From positions 1-37,383 of the forward strand of contig JAJBVG010000094.1 of the NCBI GenBank assembly GCA_020859945.1: a stretch of DNA of 37,383 bases, in the 5' to 3' direction. The DNA comes from Clostridiales bacterium (GTDB lineage: Bacteria; Bacillota; Clostridia; Oscillospirales; Oscillospiraceae). Positions 24,584 to 33,648 of this stretch are shown one piece after another. The notes under the pieces are model-generated. The model saw only the letters and a program-made list of their open reading frames with translations. It ran no database searches and had not been told where the DNA came from. The translations under genes and the position numbers were made by a program. The first letter of the stretch is position 1. The number at the start of each line of letters is the position of its first letter.

Positions 24584-24896
24584 TTTGATTCGGTTTGTCA
24601 TTGCCGCCGTCCTCATCGCCGGAGGCATCGCGGTGATGTGCATCGCCACCTTCGGCGTGTTCCGGCTGAACACCGCCATGAAGCGGATGCACGCCGCGGC
24701 TATGGGAGATTCCCTGGGCATTTTGTTGGTCATGCTGGGCATTATGGTGGTCTACGGCCTGTCGGCCAGCACCTTGAAGGTGGTGGCGATTTTGGCGCTG
24801 TTCTGGTGCGCTTCACCGGTCTGCTCCCACCTGCTGGCCAAGCTGGAGGTCATGACTAACCTGAACCTGGAAGACGAATGTGAGGTGCCGGAATGA
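24573..24896 (+). CDS. mrpG: Mrp-type antiporter subunit G
   Basis: A 107-residue three-helix membrane protein of the MrpG/MnhG family, with the characteristic FGVFRLNTAMKRMHAAAMGDSLG (split here as GVFRLNTAMKRMHAAA and GDSLGILL) early in the chain. It overlaps both neighbours, as expected for stoichiometric translation of complex subunits. Confidence 0.92.
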   Translation: MELSLIRFVIAAVLIAGGIAVMCIATFGVFRLNTAMKRMHAAAMGDSLGILLVMLGIMVVYGLSASTLKVVAILALFWCASPVCSHLLAKLEVMTNLNLEDECEVPE

Positions 24897-25204
24897 TGAC
24901 CATTCTGCGAATCGTGCTGCTGGCGTCTCTCATCATCTGCGCCATCTCGGTCAGCCTCTCCCGGAACCTGCTGACCTCGGTGGTCATCTACATGGCGTTC
25001 AGCCTGACCATGACCAGCATCTGGCTGCTGTTGGAGTCGCCGGACCTGGCTATCACCGAGGCGGCGGTGGGTGCCGGCGTGACCAGTATCCTGTTCTTCG
25101 TCACGCTGCGGAAAATTCACTCCATCCAGACAGAAGCGGCGGAAGAAATAGAAGAAATAGAAGAAAAGGAGGAGGACCATGAGCAAGCCGAATCCAAACT
25201 ATAA
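24893..25204 (+). CDS. DUF4040/MbhD-type antiporter subunit
   Basis: A 103-residue membrane protein with three helices and the MbhD-like region ITEAAVGAGVTSILFFVTL. In classical Mrp complexes this domain is part of the C-terminus of MrpA; here it is a separate gene, as in Mbh/Mbx-type and group 2 Mrp operons. The C-terminus is acidic and encoded by a short direct repeat (EEIEEIEEKEE, 25139-25172). It overlaps the next gene by 26 bases. Confidence 0.87.
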   Translation: MMTILRIVLLASLIICAISVSLSRNLLTSVVIYMAFSLTMTSIWLLLESPDLAITEAAVGAGVTSILFFVTLRKIHSIQTEAAEEIEEIEEKEEDHEQAESKL

Positions 25205-26135
25205 GGGCAGCGCCTGGGACAAGTTCACCCGCTGGGCGAAGGGCACCTATGACCCCGCCGACGGCAAATTGGAGTCCACGCCGCCCAAGGACCGCCTCTC
25301 CCCCGGCGAACGGGCGGAGCGGATGCTGCGGGAGTACGACCAGAGCCGCTTCGAGGAGGGCGTCGCCAAGGAGATCGGCGCGTTCCAAATCATCAGCCGC
25401 ATTTTCTTCGTGCTGATGGCCCTGTTTATGGTCGTCGTCCTGCTGTACACCGTCAGCTTCCTCCCCGCCTTTGGCGACCCCAACTCTCCGGTGAACAACG
25501 AGGTCTCCCAGCGGTACATCGAGCAGGGCCTGGAGGAGACCGGCGCGATGAACATCGTGGCGGGCATGATTCTGGACTACCGTGCCTTCGATACCTTCGG
25601 CGAGTCCTGCGTGCTGTTCGTGGCCTTGTGCTGCGTGACCATCCTGCTCCGGGCGGACAAAAAGGACGAACTTCGTATGCGCGCCCGGGAGGAGCGCGAA
25701 ACGCTGGAATACGAACCCCAGGAGGACAACATTCTCCAGCAGGCGGCCAGGATATTGGTGCCGCTGATTATCATTTTCGGCATATACGTGGTGCTCAACG
25801 GCCACATCTCGCCGGGCGGCGGCTTCTCCGGCGGGGCCATCATCGGCACCGGCCTGATTCTGCACCTGACCGCCTTCGGCATCAAGCGCACCCGCCGGTT
25901 CATGAACGAGCGGGTCATCAAGACCCTGACGGTGTGCGCCCTGACCTTCTACTGCTTCGCCAAGAGCTACTCCTTCTACACCGGAGCCAACGGCCTGGAG
26001 AGCATTATCACCACCGGAACGCCGGGGGCTATCCTCAGCGCCGGACTTATCGTCTACCTGAACATCTGCGTGGGCATCGTGGTGGCCTGCACCATGTATT
26101 CCTTCTATATTCTGTTTCGGAGGGGGGCAATTTGA
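25179..26135 (+). CDS. Fused MbhE-MnhB antiporter subunit
   Basis: A 318-residue protein in three parts. Residues 1-70 are a charged cytoplasmic extension of unknown role. Residues 70-165 form an MbhE-like domain with PVNNEVSQRYIEQGLEETGA and the signature LDYRAFDTFGESCVLF. From about 185 there is an MnhB domain with several helices and the motif NGHISPGGGFSGGAIIG. MbhE normally lies in MrpA, so MrpA is split here between this gene, the MbhD gene and a NuoL-like gene. Confidence 0.87.
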   Translation: MSKPNPNYKGSAWDKFTRWAKGTYDPADGKLESTPPKDRLSPGERAERMLREYDQSRFEEGVAKEIGAFQIISRIFFVLMALFMVVVLLYTVSFLPAFGDPNSPVNNEVSQRYIEQGLEETGAMNIVAGMILDYRAFDTFGESCVLFVALCCVTILLRADKKDELRMRAREERETLEYEPQEDNILQQAARILVPLIIIFGIYVVLNGHISPGGGFSGGAIIGTGLILHLTAFGIKRTRRFMNERVIKTLTVCALTFYCFAKSYSFYTGANGLESIITTGTPGAILSAGLIVYLNICVGIVVACTMYSFYILFRRGAI

Positions 26136-26136
26136 C

Positions 26137-26510
26137 ATGCTGGGCAACCTTTTGACCAACTATGAGGACGTGGCGGCGGTGATCCTGTTCGTCATCGGCA
26201 TGGGCAACCTGCTGCTCCAGTCCAATTTGGTGAAGAAAATCATCGGCCTGGACATCATGGACTCTGCCGTTTATCTGTTCCTGGCCTCCAAGGGCTACAT
26301 CGAGGGGGCGCGTCTCCCATCTATGTGGACGGCATCATGGATGCGTCCTATTACATCAACCCCATCCCTGCGGGACTGGTGCTGACCGGTATCGTGGTGT
26401 CTGTCAGCGTCAGCGCGCTGATGATGGCGCTGACCATCTGCCTCTACCGGGAATACCACACCCTGAACCTGGATGAGATCATGTTGAAGCTCGGCAAGGA
26501 GGAGATGTAA
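26137..26510 (+). pseudogene. mrpC: Antiporter subunit C (NuoK-like), interrupted by a one-base frameshift
   Basis: The first frame (26137-26385) encodes 64 good MrpC residues, ending at ASKGYIEG, and then leaves the family. The C-terminal half (IYVDGIMDASYYINPIPAGL and on to the stop at 26510) continues in the -1 frame, with LTGIVVSVSVSALMMALTICLY as expected for MrpC. The switch falls at a run of five G (26304-26308). One extra G would give IEGGASPIYVDG, the normal family sequence, about 124 residues in total. It may be a real mutation, a sequencing error in the G-run, or -1 slippage on GAG-GGG-GCG. All neighbours are intact. Confidence 0.85.
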
Positions 26511-28007
26511 ATGACGCTGGTGCAAAATTTCCCCTTCTTCTGCATCATCCTCTCCATGTTCTCCGCCATCATCTCCTTCCCCATGAATCACCGGTGGGCC
26601 ATGCGGGTCCACCTGATTATGGTGACGGTAGTGCTGGCGCTGTCCCTGTGTGTGCTGGGCTACACCGTCTCCACGGGGGAGAGCTACACCTTCATGATGG
26701 GCCACTTCCCGGCCCCCTGGGGCAACGAAATTCGCATCGGCGTACTGGAGGCGCTGATGGCGGTGTTTTTCAGCCTCATCATGCTGCTGTCGGTGCTGGG
26801 CGGTCTGGCCCACATCGGACGGGAGCTGAAAAATTCCCGGAAGAATCTGTTTTTCATCCTGCTGGACCTGCTGATGAGCTCGCTGCTGGCGCTGATTTAC
26901 ACCAACGACCTGTTCACGGCCTACGTGTTCATCGAAATCAACACCATCTCTGCCTGCGGCCTCATCATGATCAAAAAGGAGGGCCGGACCTACGTCTCCG
27001 CCCTGCGGTATATGGTCATGAGCCTGGTGGGTTCCAGTCTGTTCCTCATCGCGCTGACGCTGCTGTACACCATCACGGGTCAGCTGCTGATGACCCCCGC
27101 GAAAGAGGCGCTGGCGGAGCTGGTGGCTGCGGGCGAATACGAGGTGCCCATCCTGGTCATCATCTCCCTGGTGACGGTGGGCCTGGGCATCAAGAGCGGC
27201 CTCTACCCCTTCCACACCTGGATTCCCGACGCCTACGGCTACACCACCCCTTCCGCCAGCGCGATTTTGTCCTCGCTGGTGTCCAAGGGCTATCTGTTCC
27301 TGCTCATTAAGATTTTCTACCGGGTGCTGGACTTCGAGTTCGTGGTCAGCAGCCAGGTGGTGAACCTGCTCTTTATGCTGGGCATCCTCGGCATGATTAT
27401 GGGCTCCTGGCTGGCCATTAAGACCCAGAACATCCGGCGCATGGCGGCCTTCTCCTCCGTGGCGCAAATCGGCTACATCTATATGGGCATCGGCCTGGGC
27501 ACCACCGCAGGTGTGGTGGCCGCCCTGTTCCACATCATCTCCCACGGCGCCATGAAGTCCCTGCTGTTCATCAGCATCTCCGGCCTCTCCGAGGTGTCCG
27601 ACGACAAGTCGGACTTCGAGTCGCTGAAGGGCGCGGGCTTCCGCAACAAGCTGGCTGGCGTGGCCTACACGGTGGGGGCCATGTCGATGATCGGTATGCC
27701 CCTGCTGACCGGCTTCATCTCCAAGTATATGTTCGCCTCCGCCGCCACCACTGCCATGCAGGGCAAGATGGTGATCGCCTGGATCGCGCTGGCCATCAGC
27801 ACGATTTTAAACACCGTGTACTTCATGGGCAGCGTGCTGACCATCTACCACTCGGTCCCGGCGGAGCAGCGCAAGCCCCACGGCATGATGCCCTCCCGCG
27901 TGGAGTCTGTGGGAACGGTGGGACTGATTGCGCTGAACGTCGGCCTGGGCGTGGCAGCCACGCCGGTCATTCAGGCCATTCAGACTGGCCTTGCCATATT
28001 CGGCTGA
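26511..28007 (+). CDS. mrpD: Proton-conducting antiporter subunit D (NuoL/M/N-like 1)
   Basis: A 498-residue protein with about 14 membrane helices of the complex I/Mrp antiporter family. The proton path residues can be placed: Glu in AYVFIEINTISACG, Lys in GIKSGLYPFHTWIPDAY, Lys in SLVSKGYLFL and Lys in SHGAMKSLLFIS. It begins directly after the mrpC stop codon. MrpD is one of the two large ion-translocating subunits in usual Mrp complexes. Confidence 0.92.
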   Translation: MTLVQNFPFFCIILSMFSAIISFPMNHRWAMRVHLIMVTVVLALSLCVLGYTVSTGESYTFMMGHFPAPWGNEIRIGVLEALMAVFFSLIMLLSVLGGLAHIGRELKNSRKNLFFILLDLLMSSLLALIYTNDLFTAYVFIEINTISACGLIMIKKEGRTYVSALRYMVMSLVGSSLFLIALTLLYTITGQLLMTPAKEALAELVAAGEYEVPILVIISLVTVGLGIKSGLYPFHTWIPDAYGYTTPSASAILSSLVSKGYLFLLIKIFYRVLDFEFVVSSQVVNLLFMLGILGMIMGSWLAIKTQNIRRMAAFSSVAQIGYIYMGIGLGTTAGVVAALFHIISHGAMKSLLFISISGLSEVSDDKSDFESLKGAGFRNKLAGVAYTVGAMSMIGMPLLTGFISKYMFASAATTAMQGKMVIAWIALAISTILNTVYFMGSVLTIYHSVPAEQRKPHGMMPSRVESVGTVGLIALNVGLGVAATPVIQAIQTGLAIFG

Positions 28008-28022
28008 CGGGAGGGAGAAAAG

Positions 28023-29486
28023 ATGATTGCTTTGCTGATTCCCGTGTTAATGCCCATCGCGGTGGGCGTGCTGCTAATGGCGTTCCCGCCCCGGCAGCGG
28101 AAAATCATGCTGGCCGTTGTGTTCGCGGCGCTGGCTATTGGGCTGGCCCTGGCGATTGGAGTGGCCCTCCAGCCGGAGGACGCCCTGCGCCTGACCCTGG
28201 GCACCGTGGCGGAAGGGTTGACCTTCTATCTCCAGGTGGACGCCGTGGGCAAGCTGTTCTCAGTGCTGGTGGCCTTTGTCTGGCTGCTGGTGGGGCTGGC
28301 CGCCTTTGAGTACATGAGCCACGAACACGACGAACCCCGGTTCTTCGGCTTTTACCTCATCGTGGAGGGTGTGCTGGCGGCCCTGTGCTACTCCGGCAAC
28401 CTGTTCACCTTCTATGTGTTCTTTGAACTGATGACCCTGACCTCTGTCCCGCTGGTCATGCACGAGCTGACCCACGAGGCGGTTATGGCGGGCCTGAAAT
28501 ACCTGTTTTACTCGGTGGGCGGCGCGTTTTTGTCGCTGTTCGGCCTGTTTCTGTTCACCGCCCAGGGCGCTGAGCTGACCTTCACGGCGGGCGGCGTGCT
28601 GGACAGCACGTCTGCCTCCGGCGTGGCGCGGCTGGCGGTGTTCCTGATGATTTTGGGCTTCGGCACCAAGGCGGGCATGTTCCCCATGCACGGCTGGCTG
28701 CCCACCGCCCATCCGGTGGCCCCGGCCCCGGCCAGCGCGGTGCTGTCCGGCGTCATCACCAAGGCCGGTGTGCTGGGTATCCTCCGCACCGTGTACTATG
28801 TGGCGGGGCCGGAGCTGATTCGGGACACCTGGGTGCAGTACGCCTGGATCGGTCTGACGCTGATCACCGTCTTTATGGGGTCCATGCTGGCCTACCGGGA
28901 GAACGTGCTGAAAAAGCGGCTGGCCTATTCCACCGTCAGCCAGGTCTCCTATGTGCTGTTCGGCCTGTCGCTGCTCCAGCCGGTGGCCTTTGTGGGAGCG
29001 CTGCTCCATGTGGTGTTCCACTCGCTGGTGAAGAACGGCCTGTTCCTCTCGGCGGGCGCCATCATCTGCAAGACCGGCAAGACCAAAGTGGACGAGCTGA
29101 AGGGCATCGGCAAGGAAATGCCCGTGGTCCTGTGGTGCTTCACCCTGGCGGGTGTGACTTTGGTAGGTATCCCGCCCACCAGCGCCTTTGTCAGCAAGTG
29201 GTATCTTGCCACCGGTTCGCTGGCCTCCGGCATCCCGGTGGCCTCCTGGCTGGGGCCGGTGGTGCTGCTGGTCAGCGCCCTGCTGACGGCGGGCTATCTG
29301 CTCACCGTCTCCATCGACGCATTCCTGCCGGGCAGCGACTACAACTATGCCGCGCTGGAGAAACACGAACCCACCTGGCAGATGCTGGTCCCCATCGTGA
29401 CGCTGACCGCGCTGGCGGTGCTGCTTGGGGTCTGGCCCGGCGGATTGACCTCGTTGCTCACCGGCATCGCCGGCAGCGTGCTTTGA
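28023..29486 (+). CDS. Proton-conducting antiporter subunit (NuoM-like 2)
   Basis: A 487-residue polytopic membrane protein of the same family. The key residues are again present: Glu in FYVFFELMTLTS, Lys in GTKAGMFPMHGWLPTAHP, Lys in SGVITKAGVLG and Lys in FHSLVKNGLFLSAG. All four suggest an active ion channel rather than a degenerate copy. GGGAGGGAGAAAAG precedes the ATG. Confidence 0.92.
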   Translation: MIALLIPVLMPIAVGVLLMAFPPRQRKIMLAVVFAALAIGLALAIGVALQPEDALRLTLGTVAEGLTFYLQVDAVGKLFSVLVAFVWLLVGLAAFEYMSHEHDEPRFFGFYLIVEGVLAALCYSGNLFTFYVFFELMTLTSVPLVMHELTHEAVMAGLKYLFYSVGGAFLSLFGLFLFTAQGAELTFTAGGVLDSTSASGVARLAVFLMILGFGTKAGMFPMHGWLPTAHPVAPAPASAVLSGVITKAGVLGILRTVYYVAGPELIRDTWVQYAWIGLTLITVFMGSMLAYRENVLKKRLAYSTVSQVSYVLFGLSLLQPVAFVGALLHVVFHSLVKNGLFLSAGAIICKTGKTKVDELKGIGKEMPVVLWCFTLAGVTLVGIPPTSAFVSKWYLATGSLASGIPVASWLGPVVLLVSALLTAGYLLTVSIDAFLPGSDYNYAALEKHEPTWQMLVPIVTLTALAVLLGVWPGGLTSLLTGIAGSVL

Positions 29487-29505
29487 GAGGGGAGGGAAAC
29501 GCTGT

Positions 29506-30981
29506 ATGAGTCCTTATTTCATCCTGGTGCCCATTCTGGTCCCCATCCTGGCGGGAATCTTGCTGATGACCTTCCCTATCCAGGACTACAAAACCAGAGC
29601 TGCGGCGGTGGAGACGGTGGTCATCCTCAACACCATTTTGGTGTTCGTGCTGCTGCTGAACCGCCCGGCAGAACGGCTGTATCTGTTTTCCTTTGTGGAG
29701 GGCCTGCCTCTGACGCTGAACATCGACGGCATGGCCACCTTCTTCGGCGGCCTGGTGGCCTTCCTGTGGCCCCTGGCGACCCTGTACACCTTTGAGTATA
29801 TGCGCCACGAGGAGCGGGTCAACACCTTCCTCTCCTTCTACACCATCACCTATGGCGTGACGCTGGGGGTGGCCTTCGCGGGCAACATCGTCACCATGTA
29901 CCTGTTCTACGAGGCGCTGACCATGGTGACGCTGCCGCTGGTCATCCACACTATGACCGAGGAGGCCCAAAAAGCCACCCGGAAGTATTTGAACTACATG
30001 ATCGGCGGCACCGCCTTCGCCTTCATCGGCATCGTGTTCTACTCCCTGTTCTGCACCGACATCGAGTTTGTGCTGGGGGGCAACCTGGACGTTGCCAACC
30101 TGGGGGAGTACGCCAACATCGCCCTGCTGGTCTACGTGCTGGCCTTCTTCGGCTTCGGCGTCAAGGCGGCGGTGTTCCCCTTCCACGGGTGGCTGCCCAC
30201 GGCGTCGGTGGCCCCCACGCCGGTCACTGCCCTGCTCCATGCGGTGGCGGTGGTCAAGTCCGGCGTGTTCGCCATTATGCGCCTGACCTACTTCTGCTTC
30301 GGCGCGGACTTCCTGAAAGGCACCTGGGCGCAGACCGTGGTGGTTATCGCTGCGATGGTCACCATCGTCTACGGCTCTACCATGGGCGTGCGGGAGAACC
30401 ACTTTAAACGCCGCCTGGCCTACTCCACCATCGCCAACCTGTCTTACATCTTGCTGGGTGTCACGATGATGTCCCCCCTGGGGCTGATGGCGGGGTTGTG
30501 CCACATGTTCGTCCACGCCATTATGAAAATCAGCGGCTTCTTCTGCGCCGGTGCGGTGATGCACCAGACGGACAAAAATTACGTCTACGAGCTGGATGGG
30601 CTGGGCTACGCCATGCCCGCCACCTTCACGGCGCTGCTGATCTCCGGCCTGTCGCTGACGGGTATCCCGCTGTTCGCTGGGTTCGTCAGCAAGTGGAGCA
30701 TCGTCCAGGCCCTGTTGGAGCAGCCCTCCATGATGGGCTATGTGGGGGTGTTCGTGCTGCTCTATTCGGCGCTGATGACGGGCATTTATATGCTGTCCCT
30801 CAACGTGCGGGGCTGGTTCTCCGGCGGAACTGTCGCCCGGGAGGCCAACGCCAAGTTCCACGACCCCAGCTGGCTGATGCTGCTGCCGCTGGCGATCTTC
30901 TCGGTGATCACAGTGGCCCTGGGCCTGAACGCCCAGGCGTTGCTGGTGTTTGTCCAGAGCATCGCCACCGGAACGTTCTGA
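29506..30981 (+). CDS. Proton-conducting antiporter subunit (NuoM-like 3)
   Basis: A 491-residue member of the same family with Glu in MYLFYEALTMVT, Lys in GVKAAVFPFHGWLPTASV, Lys in AVVKSGVFAIM and Lys in VHAIMKISGFFCAG. It is clearly diverged from its two upstream relatives, so the set did not arise from a recent duplication. AGGGGAGGGAAAC precedes the start. Confidence 0.92.
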   Translation: MSPYFILVPILVPILAGILLMTFPIQDYKTRAAAVETVVILNTILVFVLLLNRPAERLYLFSFVEGLPLTLNIDGMATFFGGLVAFLWPLATLYTFEYMRHEERVNTFLSFYTITYGVTLGVAFAGNIVTMYLFYEALTMVTLPLVIHTMTEEAQKATRKYLNYMIGGTAFAFIGIVFYSLFCTDIEFVLGGNLDVANLGEYANIALLVYVLAFFGFGVKAAVFPFHGWLPTASVAPTPVTALLHAVAVVKSGVFAIMRLTYFCFGADFLKGTWAQTVVVIAAMVTIVYGSTMGVRENHFKRRLAYSTIANLSYILLGVTMMSPLGLMAGLCHMFVHAIMKISGFFCAGAVMHQTDKNYVYELDGLGYAMPATFTALLISGLSLTGIPLFAGFVSKWSIVQALLEQPSMMGYVGVFVLLYSALMTGIYMLSLNVRGWFSGGTVAREANAKFHDPSWLMLLPLAIFSVITVALGLNAQALLVFVQSIATGTF

Positions 30982-30997
30982 GAGGAGGATGTGTGTT

Positions 30998-33100
30998 ATG
31001 ACTGGAAATCCCATTCTCCTGCTGCTGGTGCTCGGCCCCATGGCGGCGGGTATCGTCAGTTACCTCATCGGGCGGCGAAACAAGGCCCTCCGGGACGGCT
31101 TCGCCATCGCCGTCACCTCGGCGGAGGCGGTGGTCATGCTGCTGCTCGTGCTGATGGGCGGGGAGGTGTCCCTGTCTGTGCCAGGGGTCTGCGGTATGGG
31201 CCTGTCCTTCCAACTGGACGGCTTCCGGGGCATTTTTGCCACCGTCACCGCCTATATGTGGATGATGACCACCATTTTCTCCAGAGAGTACCTGGCCCAC
31301 TCCCGCAACCGGAACCGGTATTACCTGTTCCTGCTGATGACCTTCGGGGCAACGATGGGGGTGTTCCTCTCCGACGACCTGTTCACCACCTTCGTGTTCT
31401 TTGAGCTGATGAGCATGGCCTCCTACGTCACCGTCATCCACGACGAGAAGCCGGAGACCCTGTACGCCGGCGGCGTCTACCTGGCGGTGGCGGTCATCGG
31501 TGGTCTGGTGGCGCTGATGGGCATCTTCATGCTCTACAGCGTGACCGGCACCCTCCAGCTCTCTGAGCTGCTGGCCGCTTGTCAGGCGGCGTTCCCCGGC
31601 AACGAGGCGTGGTTCTACGTGCTGGGCGGCTGCATCCTCTTCGGCTTCGGCGCGAAGGCGGGCATGTACCCCCTCCACGTCTGGCTGCCCATGGCCCATC
31701 CCGTGGCCCCGGCCCCGGCCAGCGCCCTGCTGTCCGGCATCATCACTAAGTCGGGCATTTTCGGGGTGCTGGTGCTGTGTACCCGCATCTTCGCCGGGAA
31801 CGCCTACTGGGGCTTTGTCATCCTGCTGCTGGGCGTTGTGACCATGCTGCTGGGCGGCCTCCTGGCTATCTTCTCGCTGGATTTGAAGCGAACGCTGGCC
31901 TGCTCCTCCATGTCCCAGCTGGGCTTTATCTTCGTGGGCATGGGCATGATGGACCTGCTGGGCGAGGAAAACGCCCTGGCGGTCCGGGGGACCATCCTCC
32001 ACATGTTCAACCACTCCAATTTGAAGCTGGTGCTGTTCATGGCCGCCGGTGTGGTGGTGATGAACCTCCACAAGCTGGACCTGAACGACATCCGCGGCTT
32101 TGGCCGCAAAAAGCCCCTGCTGTGCTATGTGTTCCTGATGGGCTCCCTGGGCATCGGCGGCATCCCCCTGTTCAACGGCTACATCAGCAAGACGCTGATC
32201 CACGAGAGCATCGTGGAGTACATCGAGCTGCTGGAGGAGGGCCACAGCGTGGTCAGCTTCGCCGCGGCCAACAGCGCCACCCTGTTCCACGTCATCGAGT
32301 GGCTGTTTATCATCACCGGCGCTATGACGGTGGCCTATATGACCAAGCTGTTTGTGGTGCTGTTTGTGGAAAAGAACCGGGACCGGCAGGTGCAGGCGTC
32401 CTTCGAGGCCAATACCCACTACTGCAACAAGGCCACCGCCGCTGTGCTGGCGGTCAGCGCCACAGTGCTGCCCATTTTGGGTGTGCTGCCCTACCTGACC
32501 CTGAATAAAATCGCTGACCTGGGGCAGGGCTTCCTGAACGGCGTCTCCCCGGAGCACGCGGTCAACTACTTCTCCCTGACCAATTTGAAGGGCGGTTTGT
32601 ACTCCATCGTCATCGGCGCGGCCATCTACCTGGTGGTCGTCCGGCTGGGGATGCGGGTGAAGCAGCCGGACAGGACCTATGTCTATGTCAACCGCTGGCC
32701 CAAGCACTTGGACCTGCTGGAGCTGGTTTATCGCCCGCTGGTGCTGGGCCTGCTGCCCACTGTGGCCGGGTTCCTGTGCCGGTGCCTGGACTATGTGCTG
32801 GACGGCATAGTCCTGCTGGGCCGAAAGACTACCCACAAGCAGCTCCGGGAGGGCCGCCTGTTGCCCAAGGGCTTCGAGCTGGCCTACGTGGTGGGCAGTC
32901 TGCTGGACGGCGGAGTGGCCCTGCTGAACGCCACCTTCTGCAAGCGCAACCCCATCCAGGCGGACTTTGTGCGGTTCTTTGCCGACCAGAGCCGCATCTA
33001 CGAGGAGACCAAGCGGGAGGTCATGTCCGGCGTGTCCTTTAGCCTGATGATGTTCGGTGTGGGCATTATGCTCGTGGTCATTTACCTGCTGGTGGTGTGA
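30998..33100 (+). CDS. Proton-conducting antiporter subunit (NuoL/MrpA N-terminal-like 4)
   Basis: A 700-residue protein. The first ~500 residues are the antiporter core with Glu in FVFFELMSMASYV, Lys in GAKAGMYPLHVWLPMAHP, Lys in SGIITKSGIFG and Lys in NHSNLKLVLFMAAG. About 200 further residues include more helices and a cytoplasmic segment (near 600-680), ending in a last helix. It is probably the counterpart of the NuoL-like part of MrpA or of HyfB-type subunits. ATG at 30998 lies nine bases after AGGAGG; an ATG three codons upstream touches the ribosome site. The operon ends here. Confidence 0.9.
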   Translation: MTGNPILLLLVLGPMAAGIVSYLIGRRNKALRDGFAIAVTSAEAVVMLLLVLMGGEVSLSVPGVCGMGLSFQLDGFRGIFATVTAYMWMMTTIFSREYLAHSRNRNRYYLFLLMTFGATMGVFLSDDLFTTFVFFELMSMASYVTVIHDEKPETLYAGGVYLAVAVIGGLVALMGIFMLYSVTGTLQLSELLAACQAAFPGNEAWFYVLGGCILFGFGAKAGMYPLHVWLPMAHPVAPAPASALLSGIITKSGIFGVLVLCTRIFAGNAYWGFVILLLGVVTMLLGGLLAIFSLDLKRTLACSSMSQLGFIFVGMGMMDLLGEENALAVRGTILHMFNHSNLKLVLFMAAGVVVMNLHKLDLNDIRGFGRKKPLLCYVFLMGSLGIGGIPLFNGYISKTLIHESIVEYIELLEEGHSVVSFAAANSATLFHVIEWLFIITGAMTVAYMTKLFVVLFVEKNRDRQVQASFEANTHYCNKATAAVLAVSATVLPILGVLPYLTLNKIADLGQGFLNGVSPEHAVNYFSLTNLKGGLYSIVIGAAIYLVVVRLGMRVKQPDRTYVYVNRWPKHLDLLELVYRPLVLGLLPTVAGFLCRCLDYVLDGIVLLGRKTTHKQLREGRLLPKGFELAYVVGSLLDGGVALLNATFCKRNPIQADFVRFFADQSRIYEETKREVMSGVSFSLMMFGVGIMLVVIYLLVV

Positions 33101-33101
33101 C

Positions 33102-33136
33102 AATGAGCAATTTGCAATGAGCAATGTGCAATGAGC
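33102..33136. repeat. Heptamer-repeat array H (family R1)
   Basis: Five AATNNGC heptamers beginning two bases after the stop codon of the last antiporter gene. It is the longest single array in the window. Confidence 0.82.
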
Positions 33137-33177
33137 CGTTGACGGTTCGCGTGTTGCTCCGTTCCTGAAAAGCATTT

Positions 33178-33211
33178 CCCCACCCGTGGCGTGGCCGCGG
33201 GTGGGGATTTT
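33178..33211 (+). terminator. Intrinsic terminator of the antiporter operon
   Basis: CCCCACCCGTGG (33178-33189) pairs with CCGCGGGTGGGG (33195-33206), one G-T pair, followed by ATTTTTA. Confidence 0.88.
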
Positions 33212-33215
33212 TACG

Positions 33216-33542
33216 TCAATTCATGTTGTCAGTGTGGGGGTTCGCCCCTTGTTGTTCCTTTTGATAGAGGACCCCGTAGTCAAACATTTTCAGCGACAGG
33301 CGGCGGCTGATATGGAGCATTAACTGAATGATACAGTCAACGTCAGGGTCCTCCTGGGTGCCCAGCCGCTGGTTCAGGCGGTCAGCCGCTTCATACACTG
33401 CATCATACCACTCTCCACAGGGCTTTCCCAAACGAAACTCGTCCTCCACATAAGCGGGAACGCTGGCAGAAAAAGGAGCGTTCTCGTCCAGCAGACCACA
33501 TAAATAGTCGTAGAGCTGCTCCTTCCATTCCTGATAATCCAT
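33216..33542 (-). CDS. Hypothetical acidic protein, 108 residues
   Basis: A 108-residue soluble protein, rich in acidic and aromatic residues (MDYQEWKEQLYDYLCGLLDE at the start, later GEWYDAVYEAADRLNQRLG). No signal peptide, membrane helix or catalytic motif is seen, and I do not recognise the family. GGGAGG precedes the ATG. It is divergent from a Cro-like regulator gene, and an inverted repeat overlaps its -10, suggesting control by that regulator. Confidence 0.75.
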   Translation of the reverse strand: MDYQEWKEQLYDYLCGLLDENAPFSASVPAYVEDEFRLGKPCGEWYDAVYEAADRLNQRLGTQEDPDVDCIIQLMLHISRRLSLKMFDYGVLYQKEQQGANPHTDNMN

Positions 33543-33559
33543 TGTTGTACCTCCCAGAG

Positions 33560-33581
33560 TAGTGTCATTATACGGACACTA
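33560..33581. promoter_or_regulatory. Inverted repeat over the -10 of the 108-residue protein gene
   Basis: TAGTGTC (33560-33566) and GACACTA (33575-33581) form a perfect 7-bp inverted repeat with an 8-base centre. The centre holds a perfect minus-strand TATAAT (33572-33567). It is a likely operator. Confidence 0.6.
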
Positions 33582-33648
33582 TTTATCTTCTGATTTTACT
33601 CGCATAATAAAGATAATGCAAGTGCAACCTCAGAAGCTGGGAGAATCG

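Noticed and set aside
30908-33175. 755-residue minus-strand open frame
   Set aside because: It is antisense to the 700-residue antiporter subunit and is rich in His, Gln and Gly, as expected of a codon-shadow frame.
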